Shown in pieces: positions 11,229 to 23,265 of a DNA stretch of 64,000 nucleotides. The stretch covers positions 568,580-632,579 of the forward strand of contig JAQFVV010006215.1 in NCBI GenBank assembly GCA_028023455.1, written 5' to 3'. A program made the position numbers and the translations under genes. Source of the DNA: Epiperipatus broadwayi (lineage: Eukaryota > Onychophora > Udeonychophora > Euonychophora > Peripatidae). Every line of letters begins with the position of its first letter. Position 1 is the stretch's first letter. The notes below the pieces were generated by a model, which made no database searches, had not been told where the DNA came from, and was given only the letters and a program-made list of their open reading frames with translations.

Positions 11229-13875
11229 ATGGAAAGTGATAATATAATCGATAACTCGCAAATTAAGGTTAGCCCCGATCTCAGCATTCAGTCTAGCAAT
11301 GCAGTCATCGGTCATAAATTTTATAGCCTTAGATCTAATCTAAATTCATCCAAAATAACTTCTATAACAAATAAAAACCCGCAAACCAATATTTCAAAAG
11401 AAAACAGCATCACAAATATCAACAAAAGTTTAGAAAATATTCAACTTACCCCTAATATAAGTAATAGCATTAATATCTCATCAAGCGAAACTATTGAAAT
11501 TCTTAAAAATACTAGCAAAAACCAATCATCACCTCTCCGAAGACTTTACGCACCCTCAGAAGACTCTAATGAGCAATTTCCTTTGCCCAATAATACCCTA
11601 GAAACCATATCTGAAAATAATAAACAAAATTACCGACAAGATGATTTCGGCGAATTTTTTAAAGTTAAAACTTTTCCACCAGAGGTCGACAAAACCAGTG
11701 CTGTCACACTACAGTTTGTCAACAGTAAATTTAAAAATCAAAAAGAAGAAATAATTTTTAAAACCGATAAATCACATTCCAGAACAAACAAGGATTATAG
11801 CGCAGAACAATCCATTGCTTCTTCAGCCAACTTACAATCTAATCGAATTTCTTCAATACCAATATTGAAAAATTCCTCTACGTACGCAAATATCGTAAGG
11901 TCTAAAAATTCTGAGAGCATCTCCGAAAATATTAAGGCCGATAATTTCAATGAACTATATTTGAATATCTCAGAACTAGACATAGAACAAGAATCAAACA
12001 CTTTGGAAAATGTCTCATTTAATATAAACGATCTTAATGACGACATGTTCCTAAAAATAAATAATGAGTTCAACAAAACGATTCCAAATAGCCTATATAA
12101 ATCATTTGCTAACTATTACAGCGATAAGTCGTTAATCTTAGCCATAACAAATCAACAATGTGCTCTATATAAGTTCCCTCTAGAACAGCTATACAGTCTA
12201 ATCAATCAAAAACAATTAGGCAGAGGCATTCATATGATTCTTAATCATCCCAATGACCGCTATGTTATCGTTGAGTTTAAAACGTGGGCGGACCGTATGA
12301 ACTTTAAAAATAAATACAGATCTTTAGGAAATTTTATACTATGCTCTATAGATATGAACCGTCCTGTTACACTATCCGGCAGAATCCAAAACTGCCTTGC
12401 TCACTTGAAAGAACAAGAACTACAAGACATCCTTATTAATTATGGTTCAGTTAGCAAATTTAAACACCTATTAAACCCTCACTGCGAAGATCAAATCCTG
12501 TCCAATACAGTTATCTTCACACTTACATTGAAGAAAAATATTATACCCACTGACATACCCACTATTATTACTGCAAGAGGCTCTCCTATGGTTTTGACTT
12601 TCAGGGGAGTACATCCTCAATGTTTCTTCTGCCTTGAAAGAACACACCTCATTAAAGATTGTGCAGCAAGAATATGTACACACTGTGGTATTAAAAAGAA
12701 TAAAGTGCACAGATGTCCTGGTAGACCTACTAACACAGCTTTCACATCCATAAATAGACAATCACCACATGGGCCTAATTCAATCAGCAACCTCACAAAC
12801 CCAGACAATCTGATTCAAATAAATCCTCCAACAAACCCTTTCACATCCAAACCTATCTTTCAAAATGAAAATATTCAAGAAAGAACAAACGATAACCTCT
12901 GCACTAATAGTAGTGAATCAGAGATCCAAGCAATTACATATACTGCGCCTAAACCAATCACTCAAACCGATAAGACTAAAGATCATACATACGATACATA
13001 TTATACTAATCCCCGAGAAACAATACTAGGCCAAACTCTTGATACAAAAGAAGGCAATATGACCAAACCACCTGACGAGAGCAAGGAAAATACAGGCGAT
13101 GAAGAAAATACACTCAAAAAATTTCAAAACAATCCATCCATAACAACTCCCACCCAGTCTAAAACCATTGATACATCTTCATTTGGGTCAGTTAAGTCCA
13201 GTAAATCTAAACAAAGTGATCCACAAACTGTCCTCAATTCTTCAACTCCTACAATAATTAACCATCCAGATGAAAAGACTTGTCAAACACTCAACCCGAA
13301 AGTCAGCATAGTTAATGTTTCCCAACAGTTACAGCAAACCGAAAATGACTCAGGTCTAAAATTTAAAACAAATTCCTATAACAATAAAAAAAACAATTTT
13401 ATCAAAAGAACAGGAAAATGAAAAAAACACTATTAAACTTCAAAACCCTCAAAAAACCGACACAACAAATACCCAAAATACAAATAAGAAAAATAAAAGA
13501 AAATCAATTCGTTCAGATAAATCAAGCTCTGATGATGATAGCGCCCATCTGATACATTACTCACCTCCACCCTCTAACAAACAAATTTCAGATATATCAA
13601 GCACAAAGCCTCGCAAATCCATAGAAAAAAAGAGGAAAACCATGGATCCTACAACCATTGATACCATTGATCCTTCTGACGAATCTCAGACAGATTACAC
13701 TACTTCATCAGACACCGAAGACTTCATGGATGCGTTTCCTCAACCAACAACTATATCACCAATCCATCCACAAATTCAATCACAAGACTCTGATTGCCAA
13801 ACAACATCAGACCTCATTAACATGGAGAGGTCCCACATTGACTTGGCACACTTTGCTGAGGATGGTTTGGATTAA
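11229..13875 (+). pseudogene. LINE ORF1, gag-like nucleic-acid-binding protein, one frameshift
   Basis: ORF1 proteins coat LINE RNA in the cytoplasm. The open frame from ATG 11229 runs 730 codons to 13421. The first 280 residues are Asn/Ser-rich and low complexity. A compact segment (about 295-460) comes next and may be RRM-like, which I infer from position only. Two zinc knuckles follow: C-x2-C-x4-H-x4-C from residue 465, and C-x2-C-x7-H-x-C from residue 483. The tail is Thr/Ser/Pro/Asn-rich. At the A8 run 13386-13393 a single-base change shifts the frame. In the +1 frame the coding sense continues without a stop, including a Lys/Arg-rich stretch, through an internal ATG at 13642 to a stop at 13873-13875. 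The intended protein is therefore about 880 residues, not 730. Confidence 0.85.
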
Positions 13876-13881
13876 TCTTTT

Positions 13882-16800
13882 ATGTTCTGCAAAATTGCTG
13901 GCATTAACATTCGCGGCATCAACTCAATTGATAGAGTTCTAGCTATTAAAAACTGGCTCTCGCTCTGCTCCCCTCATATACTTCTTATGGGTGAAACTAA
14001 ATATCACCATAAGACCGATCATAAAATACTATCTCTTCTCTCAACTCTCGGATTTACTAGATTTTCCATAGGCCATTCTGCTTCAGGTGGAGTCGGTATT
14101 CTTCTCAGCAAGTCAACACCACCAAACAGTTTTAGCATTCTATTCCTAGATGCCAATATTATTATCATAGAAATAGACTATTGGGGTTATCCGATCATCA
14201 TAGCTTATATATATACAGCCAAAGACACCTCTCAATATCTAAAAATAATCCACATCCTAAATGCCATCAATGCTAACAGAGCCTCCCCTACTATTCTTCT
14301 GGGAGACTTTAACACCACATACAATGACTTCAACAAGAGATTTTTGCATCTAATAAATCGCAGATTAATGTGTGGAGAGGGCTTCTTCCCTCCCGAAGCC
14401 TACTCTTTCTATACTAAAACTAAAAAGTCCCTGATTGATTTGGTTTACTACACCCCCAGACCTCCATTTCAACCTTGATGCAGCCTTGGCCCCTGTTGCT
14501 TTCTCTGATCATATGGCTCTAATCTTACAACTTACACCTATTTCAATCCCTGCACCTATTGATGGACCTGGTAAAACCATGCGCATGATCACCCAATCAA
14601 ATATGACCGAAGCAATAGTATCTGAGGCATACATCCTTTTCCAGAAAATAAACATCCTTTCCCTTCCTGCTGAGGAGGGCTGGTTTTCCTTCATCGGAAT
14701 ACTACAATCCATATTAAATCACCACGCCAGGAAAATCAAAGGACCTAATGGCCTTCTAAATGATCTAACAGACATTAATATACAACTTCAAGCTTTACAG
14801 CAAAATTTCACAAATACAGAAAAAATCATCTTCCTTAAAAATCTCTACAAAATCAAGCAAAAGTCCCTTGCAGAATATATATCCATCAGAAGAGCCAAAT
14901 GTTTCTTAGCACAACAACACTGCTGGACGAGAGACTACCTTAGATGGGCACTGGGGTACAATAGAAAACAAATCACTCCCTTATCCATTAATTCTAATGG
15001 AACCAATCTCGTTGGCTTTCCAATGATGCAGCACATCAGCAAACAATTCTGCCAATTAATGCAAAAAGATGGTGCTCCTCCTATAAACAGCTGGTTGGAT
15101 GCTGGTGACCCCGGCAAACATGGCATCACAGAAATCCAAATCAAAAAGAAGATAACATCTCTCCCTGACGGCGTTCATCCTGGCCTTCATGGCATCCCAA
15201 ATTTCCTTCTCAAACACCTCAGTCAATTCACTGTGCCAATTATTAAAAAAATGATTGATCACCTAGCCTCCGGTAACAGAAACATAACAGATCTTTACCC
15301 AGTGGCACTCGTGCCTTTTATTAAAAAAGCAAAACCACTAAACGACATTAACAATATCCGGCCAATTTCCATGACCCCATTGCTTATCAAGATAATTGAG
15401 TCAGTCATTAAAGATCAAATCCAAACTCAAATCCTTAGCCATATCTCGTCAAACCAATACGGAAAAAAGGGATCATCAACCTCGCATGCTATGTCCAATG
15501 TAACTGCACTATTCAATTACATCAGAGGACATCGTAAATCAAAACCTATTGCTGTCCAGCTGGATGTTGCGGCAGCATTTGATTCAGTCCAGATAAATAT
15601 CCTCCTGGATATTCTGTTGGAATACGACATTCCAGCCGGGATTGTTCAGATGATCAGCAATCAGCTCAACAACAGAGATTTTTCTCTCTCTGGATGGCAA
15701 GATCACACCAGGCTTCAAGCCATACAAGTCGATCCCTCAAGGATCTCCACTCAGTGCCCTTTTCTTCACAGCATACATCAACCCTCTTCTGATGGATATA
15801 GAAAAAAACCTCCCTGGAATTTTCCTTCCCTCTCTCAATAAAAACTTCAATGTTTTTGCATATATAGATGACATCATGGTTGTTCTTCCCACCATTAAAT
15901 ACCTTCCCCATCTCATGAACATCTTAAACAGAAATACAGCGAAACTTGGCCTACAAATAAACTTTAACAAATCTTCCATCTGGAAGATTATGTCTGGTAA
16001 ACAAATTAACTCTCCCTTTTCTGCAAAACCCCAAAGATACCTAGGTTTCCCAATCTTCAAAACACCAACTGCAATGGCAAGAGAGATTCAAGATGCAATC
16101 CTCCATTCAACTGAAGCCATCACCACATCACTCTCTAGAGTATACCTTTCATTATATGGAAAGGTTGGCCTCCTCAACATGATCATAATGCCAAAAATCT
16201 CATATTATCTTCCATTCGTAAAAATGTCTAAACAGTTTCAAAATAAAATCAACCGATTATGTACCAAACTTCTCTGGAGAGGAAGGACAGTTGCTATTAG
16301 CTTGCGAGGCATCCAACGACCACGCAGGTTCAATGGACTGTCATTCCACTCAATACAAGCAATCATTTTACAGAAAACACATAACACTCTACATAATCTG
16401 ATCCTCTCCTGTGGATACTCCAACATTATTAAAAAAATTACACCGACAGATCGTCCTCCGCCCTCTGCCAGTTCATGGATAGCCTCCCTAATAGACCACC
16501 TACAACTTTATAACCCAATAATGCCCTGTAACCTTAACAAAAAAATCACCTTATGGGAAGCATACAATATAATCAACTATAATCAACAACCCATTAAAAC
16601 CAGCCTAAAAGTAACCAACCAAAGACTCATTTCACACTTCAAAAGATGGAGTCTGGAACCCAAATTCCTGGACTTCATCATTAAAATAAATCTTAATGCG
16701 CTTCCCACGAATTGGTTCCTTTATCACCGAAGAGGTTTTACCAGCATTGATCCTATATGTGGTCTGTGTGCTCGTGAAGATGAAACCATAGACCATATTA

Positions 16801-17108
16801 TACACCGGTGCCCAAGACTTAAAACACTGAAAGATATAATTATAATTAATTCCAACATAAGACCTGATATGATTTTCTCACTTGAAAATGCCATTCATAA
16901 TGGTTTTTTTTCAATAATAAGGCTTTCTACCTTTGTCCTTTATTCCATATGGATAGTGAGATGCAAAACTCTCATGGAATTACCCCCGCCACAAATCATA
17001 CCATTGTTTTATCAAACACTCAAAAAAATCAAGAAACGTGACCAGCTCCTGGCCTCCAGTAAAGTCTTTGATGACACCTGGTCTTTAACTGCGCTATCCT
17101 TTTCCTGA
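13882..17108 (+). pseudogene. LINE ORF2, endonuclease-reverse transcriptase, two frameshifts
   Basis: ORF2 nicks target DNA and copies the element RNA. It opens at ATG 13882, six bases after the ORF1 stop. The endonuclease runs from GINIRGIN through GETKYHH and LLGDFNT to SDHMAL. An extra C in the C5 run 14453-14457 shifts the frame within it; coding continues at about 14458. The reverse transcriptase follows, with NIRPISMTP, QLDVAAAFDS, QGSPLSALFF and AYIDDIM (about 15858-15878). A second extra base near G15728 shifts the frame just before QGSPLS. The C-terminal zinc motif (CGLCAREDETIDHIIHRC, about 16755-16810) and the final residues LTALSFS close the protein at 17108. Each shift is equivalent to one inserted base. 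Total length without the shifts would be about 1,075 residues, normal for this group. Confidence 0.9.
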
Positions 17109-17386
17109 TTATCAACTCCCACCTACCCAGCATTATAGAATAGGAAATTCTAAAAGAAAATATTCATGTTTATATAAAAAATGCTTATTCCATTAAACAA
17201 GTTCTTAGAATCTCATCACTATACCTAACCACATAAGAGTATAACAACTGTACTCTCATAACAAAATCTATCCAGATGACAAATAGAACATTATACAATC
17301 ATATTATTGTACAATTTAGTCATTTATCTATCCTTTATTAGTATGTAATCACTATTTATTATTAATAAAATTTTTGTTGAAATGAA

Positions 17387-17858
17387 CTTTCAAAATACAA
17401 TTGATCCCCTAATTACATATAAATACCAACTTAATAAAATAAACATAATATAGCTCTACAAATATTATAAAATAAATAATTATTATAAAAGGTTAGTTTT
17501 AATCACAAAATAAGAATAAAATATACAAGATTATAATATTAAAATATACTTCCACCTATTATGAGATGGGTGTCAGTTAATAAGGTTAGGTTTAAACCCA
17601 GACTAGTGCTGATGACATTGGCACTAGGTGAATCAGAAATATGTACTATATTTCCAGCTTCAATACTACTATATTGTTTTTGTTAATCATGTCATGCACA
17701 TTAGCAATCAACTCTGTAAGTCTCTACTGCTTGATTTTGATACTTCACTCACTATGTTAAGTAGAACTGTAATAAATTTATTCAAAACTAAAATCAAGTG
17801 CTTTTTTAAATATATATAATTGTAAAAAAAATCGCTATTTTATTGTATGTCTAAAATT
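17387..17858. other. No gene; left flank of a family A element
   Basis: AT-rich. The only structured part is CTAGTGCTGATGACATTGGC at 17600-17620, a short dyad with CTGATGA but no GAAA partner. The last 13 bases (17846-17858, TATGTCTAAAATT) are the left target-site duplication of the next element. Confidence 0.5.
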
Positions 17859-18456
17859 AAAAAGCAGGCAAAACTCACTATATGTATTGCCACACACAGC
17901 AAGCTAGAGTAATCAATGGATTCCAGAAGGTTAATGTGTAAAATCCCTATCTAGTGCCTACTCATCCAATATCCCCAGACTAGTTTCTGGCTTGTGGCTT
18001 TTGTCAGTGAGGAGCCTTGGATCTGAGAGCACTGCACCTAGATCTTAGGATCTAATGCAACCTGCCAACAAGCCACCTTTTATCTCCACTTAACTACAAA
18101 ATGATGGGTCTTAAACTGAAAACACCTTAATGTTTTCAATCCAAGCCCATTAGCTTATATAATCATATGGGTCTGAACACAGTTCAGTATCTATACATTT
18201 TGGTGTCTTTGGTTTTTTAATAACCATAGCCACCACTATCCTATTAGGCTCCTCACTGACAAAGGCCACAAGCCAGAAACTAGTGTGGGGATATTGGATG
18301 AGTAGGCACTAGATAGGGAATTTATACAATAGCCTTCTGGCATCCATTGATTACTCTAGCTTGCTGTGTGTGGAAATATGCATAGTGAGTTTTGCCTGCT
18401 TTAACAACAGTTATACACAAGAATAATAGGTGGTGGTCATGTGATGTTTATTGGCT
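17859..18456 (-). mobile_element. Family A retro-inserted foldback with hammerhead-like motifs
   Basis: TATGTCTAAAATT is repeated exactly at 17846-17858 and 18457-18469, a 13-bp target-site duplication, so both ends are fixed. Read on the minus strand the element starts AGCCAATAAACATCACATGA and ends GAGTTTTGCCTGCTTTTT. Arms of about 165 bp are inverted copies of each other around a 225-bp unique centre without coding potential. A hammerhead-like motif on the minus strand (17964-18022) has CTGACAA in place of CTGACGA. An inverted one on the plus strand (18243-18299) has CTGACAA and a G at the cleavage site. Both look inactive. The long, variable duplication argues for retro-insertion, not a DNA transposon. 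Confidence 0.85.
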
Positions 18457-18534
18457 TATGTCTAAAATTACACTTGTAATTCACATATATAGTAAAAAAC
18501 AGAGCACATTGCATATACAGAATAATATTTTATT

Positions 18535-18980
18535 CATAAAAAAAACAAAAAAAAAAAAAAACCACCCCCCCCCTCCACCCCCTTTTCTTTTTTTTTTTTT
18601 TTTTTTTTTTTTATATTTTTTTTTTTTTTTTAATTTTTAAAAAATTTTTTTTTTTTCCATTTTAAATTTTTTTTTTTTTTAACTCTTTTTTACCCTTTTT
18701 TTTTTAAAAAACCCCCCCCCACCATTATTTTTAAAAAATCACCTTATAGTTAATATTTTACTTACATTCTTTCTTTCTTCCTTTTTTTTCTGTCTGTCTG
18801 TTTATCTCTGTTTAGAGTAATACTTAAAATGTATAAACTTGGTTTTGTAAAATAAAGAGAGAAGAAGAAAAAAAGATGATTATAGAATTCTGATGCTCAA
18901 TTTAGCAGTTTACAGAACGTAAAGAAAGAAAGAAAGAGAGAAAAAAAGAAAGAAAAAGAAAAAAGAAAGAGTGAATTTCT
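18535..18980. repeat. Homopolymer and purine/pyrimidine low-complexity tract
   Basis: At 18535-18730 runs of A, C and T of 8-24 bases follow one another. At 18770-18800 TTTC/TCTG repeats appear, and at 18920-18975 GAAA/GAGA repeats. No gene. The first part may contain base-calling errors. Confidence 0.8.
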
Positions 18981-21044
18981 GCTTATTGACTATTTTATAG
19001 CAAGGAGTGCATAATGAAAACTACACACAGTTTTAGATGAAATAAATCTGAGAATAGTTACCTATAATGTGGCAACTGACATGAGAAAAAAATCAAAACT
19101 TTAATTATACATATTTTAACAATTAAAAAAAAATTGAATAATTTATAAGCATATAAAGTGACATCACTTGTAAATCATTTATGCACTAACAAAAATTTTA
19201 TACATGCTATGTCTGATTTATGGGTTAGTTCACTATGCTTGCAATAATGTATAATTTTACACGTTGAAGTAAATATATAATTTCTTGGCAATTAGTCGTA
19301 AAAATTAATTATTATATTAAAAAATCATAATGACTTATAAAAATGAATATTCAAATATTCAAATTCATATAGGTTGTTAAAGACCACATTTATTGCAGTA
19401 GTTATTGACCAAATATATAACTATTTTTTATTTTATTATGTAGATCATTACTTTACAAAGTGGAACACACTCCAGAGATGAGGGTACTATTTGATTTTTA
19501 CACAATTCAAGAATGAGTTATTAAAAGTGAATTTTTTTTACTTATTAATAGTGAATTTGAATGCTCACTAATTGTTCTTATATCTTATTATTCACAAATT
19601 ATAGTAAGAATGTTTTTTAAATTTCCCTACTTCCATACCAGGTTCTTCTCAATGTCTTTTCTGTTTAGATAATCGTTATTCCTTACCTCTTCATTGTTAT
19701 TTAGTATAAGTTAAGCAGCTTGAAACTTCATTGTACTTCAACTGTTCTTTTGTTAATGGTCTTTTAAGCTTCCTCCATGTGATTAACAGTTCATGTGTTG
19801 AATAGTAAAAATTATATTCATTGGAGGAGTACCAGGATTTTAAAGATGCTTAAGTAAGACATGGCTATTAAACGGTTGAAAACTACTGATGTAGACACAT
19901 TCTTTTTTTGAGAACATCCAATGTATGGGATTTACACAAAATATTAGATACTAATATCAGTATGTTATTGACCATTCTACAGATTAAGAAAAGCTTATAT
20001 AATAGGCTTTTTATCCAAGAGAAAAATCTCAAATTTCTTGAGAGGTCAGCAAAGAACCTATTGATAAAGTCAAAGTAGATTTGTAACATCATTGTTCCAT
20101 GTTTTAAGTCAATGTTTGATTGAATGAGTTGCTAAATCAGAACATTATGAAATAAAAAGATGGTCATATTATTTGAATGTTTTCATCATGTTATAAATCT
20201 TGTTTTCAAAATTTTAACATGGTCTGCAAATGTGATGTGTTAAGGTGGTGATAATGATTGTATCAAGATCATACAACATAAGATGGCTCTTCAAATATTT
20301 TGGAACCTTCCTATCTTACTATAATCTGTTACCTTTTATAGTCTATAATCTAACAACTAGAATCTTCATAAGTTCTTACACATTGCTTAATATTATCAAA
20401 CATCAATTAATTCTATAGATGTATTAATGATGTAATTTTCATCAATATGTCATTCTATTAGTCTCATAACTTTTATAAAAAATTTCCTTTTATCTGTTAA
20501 TAATATGTTATAATTTTATTACAATAAATAGCTATTAAACTTATAAATAGATGATTAAAGCAGACTGTTTGTAGCTAAATAGAAAATATAAATATTATTG
20601 AAGGTTAAACCATCATCAATCATTTAAACAATAATCTATGAAATAAGTGGGCACATGAACACAGTTTATAAGTTTATTGGGGGGAGGGGGAGATCTCTTC
20701 ATCTACTAAAACGTATTCTACCACAACCTAGAATATCTAGACTACAATTCAAGAACTATCAGTGTAAAAGATACACACACATACATTCATTAAATGGTCG
20801 ACCCTTTTTGCAAATAAGCATGCATATAAATATTATTTTTATATAAATCTTATCAAGGATATATACATATAAAGGTGCTAATATTTCTTTATGAATCTCA
20901 TAATTTATATATCTTTTTTTAGTTATTATAAATAGACAAATATGTGTTTGTGTATTAATCAGCAAATACCCAAACAAATATTCAGGTGAAGTTAATATAT
21001 ATATATATTAAATACTGCCTAACACTATGCTAGTAATAATAATT
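18981..21044. other. No gene recognised
   Basis: AT-rich, few structures. The short frames here (for example 19883-20092 minus, 20655-20846 plus) have no domain resemblance and biased AT-driven composition. A G-rich GGGGGGAGGGGGAG run occurs at about 20680. Confidence 0.5.
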
Positions 21045-21172
21045 AAAATAGAAAATCATATAACATTAAATGCTGGAAAAATAACAAAATTATGACCTTC
21101 ACAAATGAAAATCAACTAAACACAAAACATGAATTTTGGGAAGGTTATTTGTGTTATATGATTTTCTATTAT
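21045..21172. repeat. Foldback element, AATAGAAAATCATATAACA arms
   Basis: AATAGAAAATCATATAACAT on the left is mirrored by GTGTTATATGATTTTCTATT on the right. The preceding TAAATACTGCCTAACACTAT also precedes the foldback at 21768, so the two belong to one dispersed family. Confidence 0.65.
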
Positions 21173-21836
21173 ATATGCATATATATACTCATATATATAT
21201 ACATTCATATACCTTTGGTAAGACATGAAAATAGAATTAATTAAATTACTTATATTTAAATGTAATTATTTACGTGCTTGTCATTATAAAACGCAATGCA
21301 TTTAATAATATGCATGAATAATTTGCATCTTTTGAGTAATTTTCCTTGCTTCTATAACATTTGTAGTATATAGATAGCAGCTGAATATGGGTTTCCAAAA
21401 AATACAGATTCCTAGACCTGTGCAATCCTTTTTTTTTATTGATTATTTCTTAAATGACTGGTGATTTTGTATTATATTTAATAAATCATTCCTACACACG
21501 CGCACACACACGCATATATATTTGTATGTATATGAGAGTAATAGGCTGAACCCCTGTCATTATTATATGTAATATAAAGACATTACAACATAATTTATGC
21601 TTTATTATTTATTTTAGTGACTTAGTATATTTTCAATGTGTTCACGCCTATCAGCAATTTAACAAATCTAATGTCAACATGGGGAAAGCCTACCAGATTA
21701 CTAAAATAAATATTAAAGTATATGTATATATTATATTTAATTAAATACTGCTTAACACTATACTACTAATAATAAATAAAATAAAAATTCATATAATATT
21801 ACAATACTAGCCAAAAACAAACAAACTAAACTTTAC

Positions 21837-22115
21837 ATCACATGACCACCACTTCTTATGCTTGTGTATAACTGTTGTTAAAACAGGCAAAACTCACTAT
21901 ATGTATTGCCACACACAGCAAGCTAGAGTAATCAATGGATGCCAGAAGGCTTGTGCATAAAATCTTCACTGACGAAGGCCACAAGCCAGAAACTAGTCTG
22001 GAGATATTGGATGAGTAGGCACTAGATGGGGATTTTATGCACAAGCCTTCTGGCATCCATTGATTACTCTAGCTTACTGTGTGTTGCAATACATATAGTG
22101 AGTTTTGCCTGTTTT
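21837..22115 (+). mobile_element. Family A element, 279 bp, exact 14-bp duplication
   Basis: AAACTAAACTTTAC occurs at 21823-21836 and 22116-22129. The element begins ATCACATGACCACC, lacking the AAACCAATAAAC start seen in another copy, so it is slightly 5' truncated. It ends GAGTTTTGCCTGTTTT. The left half is the inverse of the right half up to the hammerhead-like motif at 21963-22012. There is no reading frame of note. It lies inside a palindromic MITE, so it is younger than that MITE. Confidence 0.88.
21963..22012 (+). ncRNA. Hammerhead-like motif of family A, core bases intact
   Basis: CTGACGA 21969-21975; stem II GGC/GCC inside 21976-21988 with loop CACAA; GAAA 21989-21992; short palindrome ACTAGT 21992-21997; C21998 at the cleavage position (GTC triplet). 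Stem I pairs TCTTCA (21963-21968) with TGGAGA (21999-22004). That stem differs in sequence from other copies but still pairs. Doubts: stem II starts with an A-A mismatch, and stem III is only two pairs unless two RNAs dimerise. Confidence 0.6.
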
Positions 22116-22397
22116 AAACTAAACTTTACTAAAATTCTTCCTGCCATGGTTTCATCTATTAGCAAATAGACCTGAAAGGTCTATTTGTTAATAAATGAAA
22201 CCATGATTGTGGAAAATTTTTAGTAAAGTTTCGTTCTTTTGGCTAGTATTGTAATGTTATATGAATTTTATTTTATTATATTTAATGTAATAATAGTTGA
22301 TATTCTTTCCAGTTTTTATTGTTTTTTTACTTAATAAGACAAAATTATTAATACTAAGTGGCATGAATATTATTTGTGTTATGTGGAATTTATTTTT

Positions 22398-22442
22398 ATT
22401 TTTTTTCATGTGTCATAGCATTGACCGGGAAGCGAACCCGCT
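22398..22442 (-). repeat. tRNA-derived SINE, 3' fragment
   Basis: Read on the minus strand: GCGGGTTCGCTTCCCGGTCA (B box) then ATGCTATGACACATG and a run of A. The same ending occurs in the SINE copies at 40002, 40771 and 43736. The A-box half is missing. Confidence 0.75.
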
Positions 22443-23164
22443 AAACAAAATAATGTGTTTAATGAATGTTTGAGTGCCAAAGTGAAAGAATAGGCATCAT
22501 GGTTTTATTCAGTTGATCACACTGATTTTTTTTATTACTAATTTTGTTGGAAATTAATTCAGAAATGTTTAAAATTTGAATCTATTATTCTTATCTGTTA
22601 TCATATTTTTTGTCTTAAATGCAGTCTTATTAAATGTATATATTAATCAATATCTTATGCAGTTTAGTTCAATGATTGAACAGGATCAAACAACATTTTT
22701 TGGCTTATGCTTGAATATCACTACAATCTCTGAAGGACTTAATCTTCTTTTTCTAATTAATAATAATATCATTTGTATATTAGATGTAATGATATTATAT
22801 TTAATGAGCGTTATCAAATATAATAAGCTTTATACATGATCATATGCCCTATCATTTATATTTGCTTTATTTAATTATTGTTGTACTTAATTTTTTTAAA
22901 TAGTAACAAATTATTTAACTCTCCAGCATACACAATATGATTGACACAACATGATATGATAAGAACAATTTTTCTCTCTAATGCCATCTATCATGATCTT
23001 GAGAAATCAGTGATTAGCATCTACATTTAAATATTCACTGTTAGATTAAATCCTGATTTTTGTCTTTATTAATAAATTGGATTCAGATCTCATGCAAGTT
23101 GGCTTGGGTCATTATTTAGATTTGAATTGCAGATTTTAGTTTGATATAAACAACAAAGTTAAAG
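22443..23164. other. No gene recognised
   Basis: The longest frame, 22576-22839 plus, is 87 residues, hydrophobic, and resembles nothing I know. Its Leu/Ile/Asn/Phe content is what AT-rich random sequence gives. I do not call it a gene. Confidence 0.5.
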
Positions 23165-23265
23165 TTAGTTTCTGGATGCATAACTGTATTCCTTCCAACT
23201 TCGAATAGAAAATCTCATTGATAGAGGCAAAAGCTAGAAACTGGTCTATGGATTTAAATATATAT
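23165..23265. repeat. Diverged family A-like fragment
   Basis: GAGGCAAAAGCTAGAAACTG + GTCTATGG (about 23223-23251) parallels AGGCCACAAGCCAGAAACTA + GTCTGG of family A. CTCATTGATAGA stands where CTCACTGACGA should be. An inverted GTTTCTGGATGC lies upstream at 23169. Old and inactive by appearance. Confidence 0.45.

Larger units (their letters stand above)
11078..17386 (+). mobile_element. Near full-length Tx1/L1-like LINE
   Basis: A two-ORF non-LTR retrotransposon of about 6.3 kb, clearly richer in G and C than its surroundings. It has a 5'UTR (11078-11228), ORF1 with CCHC knuckles, ORF2 with endonuclease, reverse transcriptase and C-terminal zinc motif, and a 3'UTR ending in GTTGAAATGAA. AACTTTC occurs at 11071-11077 and again at 17385-17391, a possible 7-bp target-site duplication that overlaps the last two element bases. 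A 3' fragment of the same family is at 1944-2662. The ORF1 knuckles plus the zinc-binding tail of ORF2 point to the L1/Tx1 group. Three single-base frameshifts make this copy non-autonomous as written. Confidence 0.9.
21768..22286. repeat. Palindromic MITE interrupted by a family A element
   Basis: Outer arms AAATAAAAATTCATATAATATT...CAATACTAGCC and GGCTAGTATTGTAATG...ATTTTATTTTATT are inverted copies. The inner arms at 22130-22180 and 22185-22235 (TTTACTAAAATT...CATGGTTTCAT) also pair. If the family A insertion at 21837-22115 and one copy of its 14-bp duplication are removed, the left arm becomes continuous and matches the right arm. Confidence 0.75.

Noticed and set aside
17600-17640. CTGATGA within a short dyad, possible ribozyme
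   Set aside because: No GAAA partner and no pairing for stems I and III.
22576-22839. 87-residue hydrophobic frame as a membrane protein gene
   Set aside because: AT-rich sequence yields such Leu/Ile/Phe/Asn frames by chance; no splice, promoter or family evidence.
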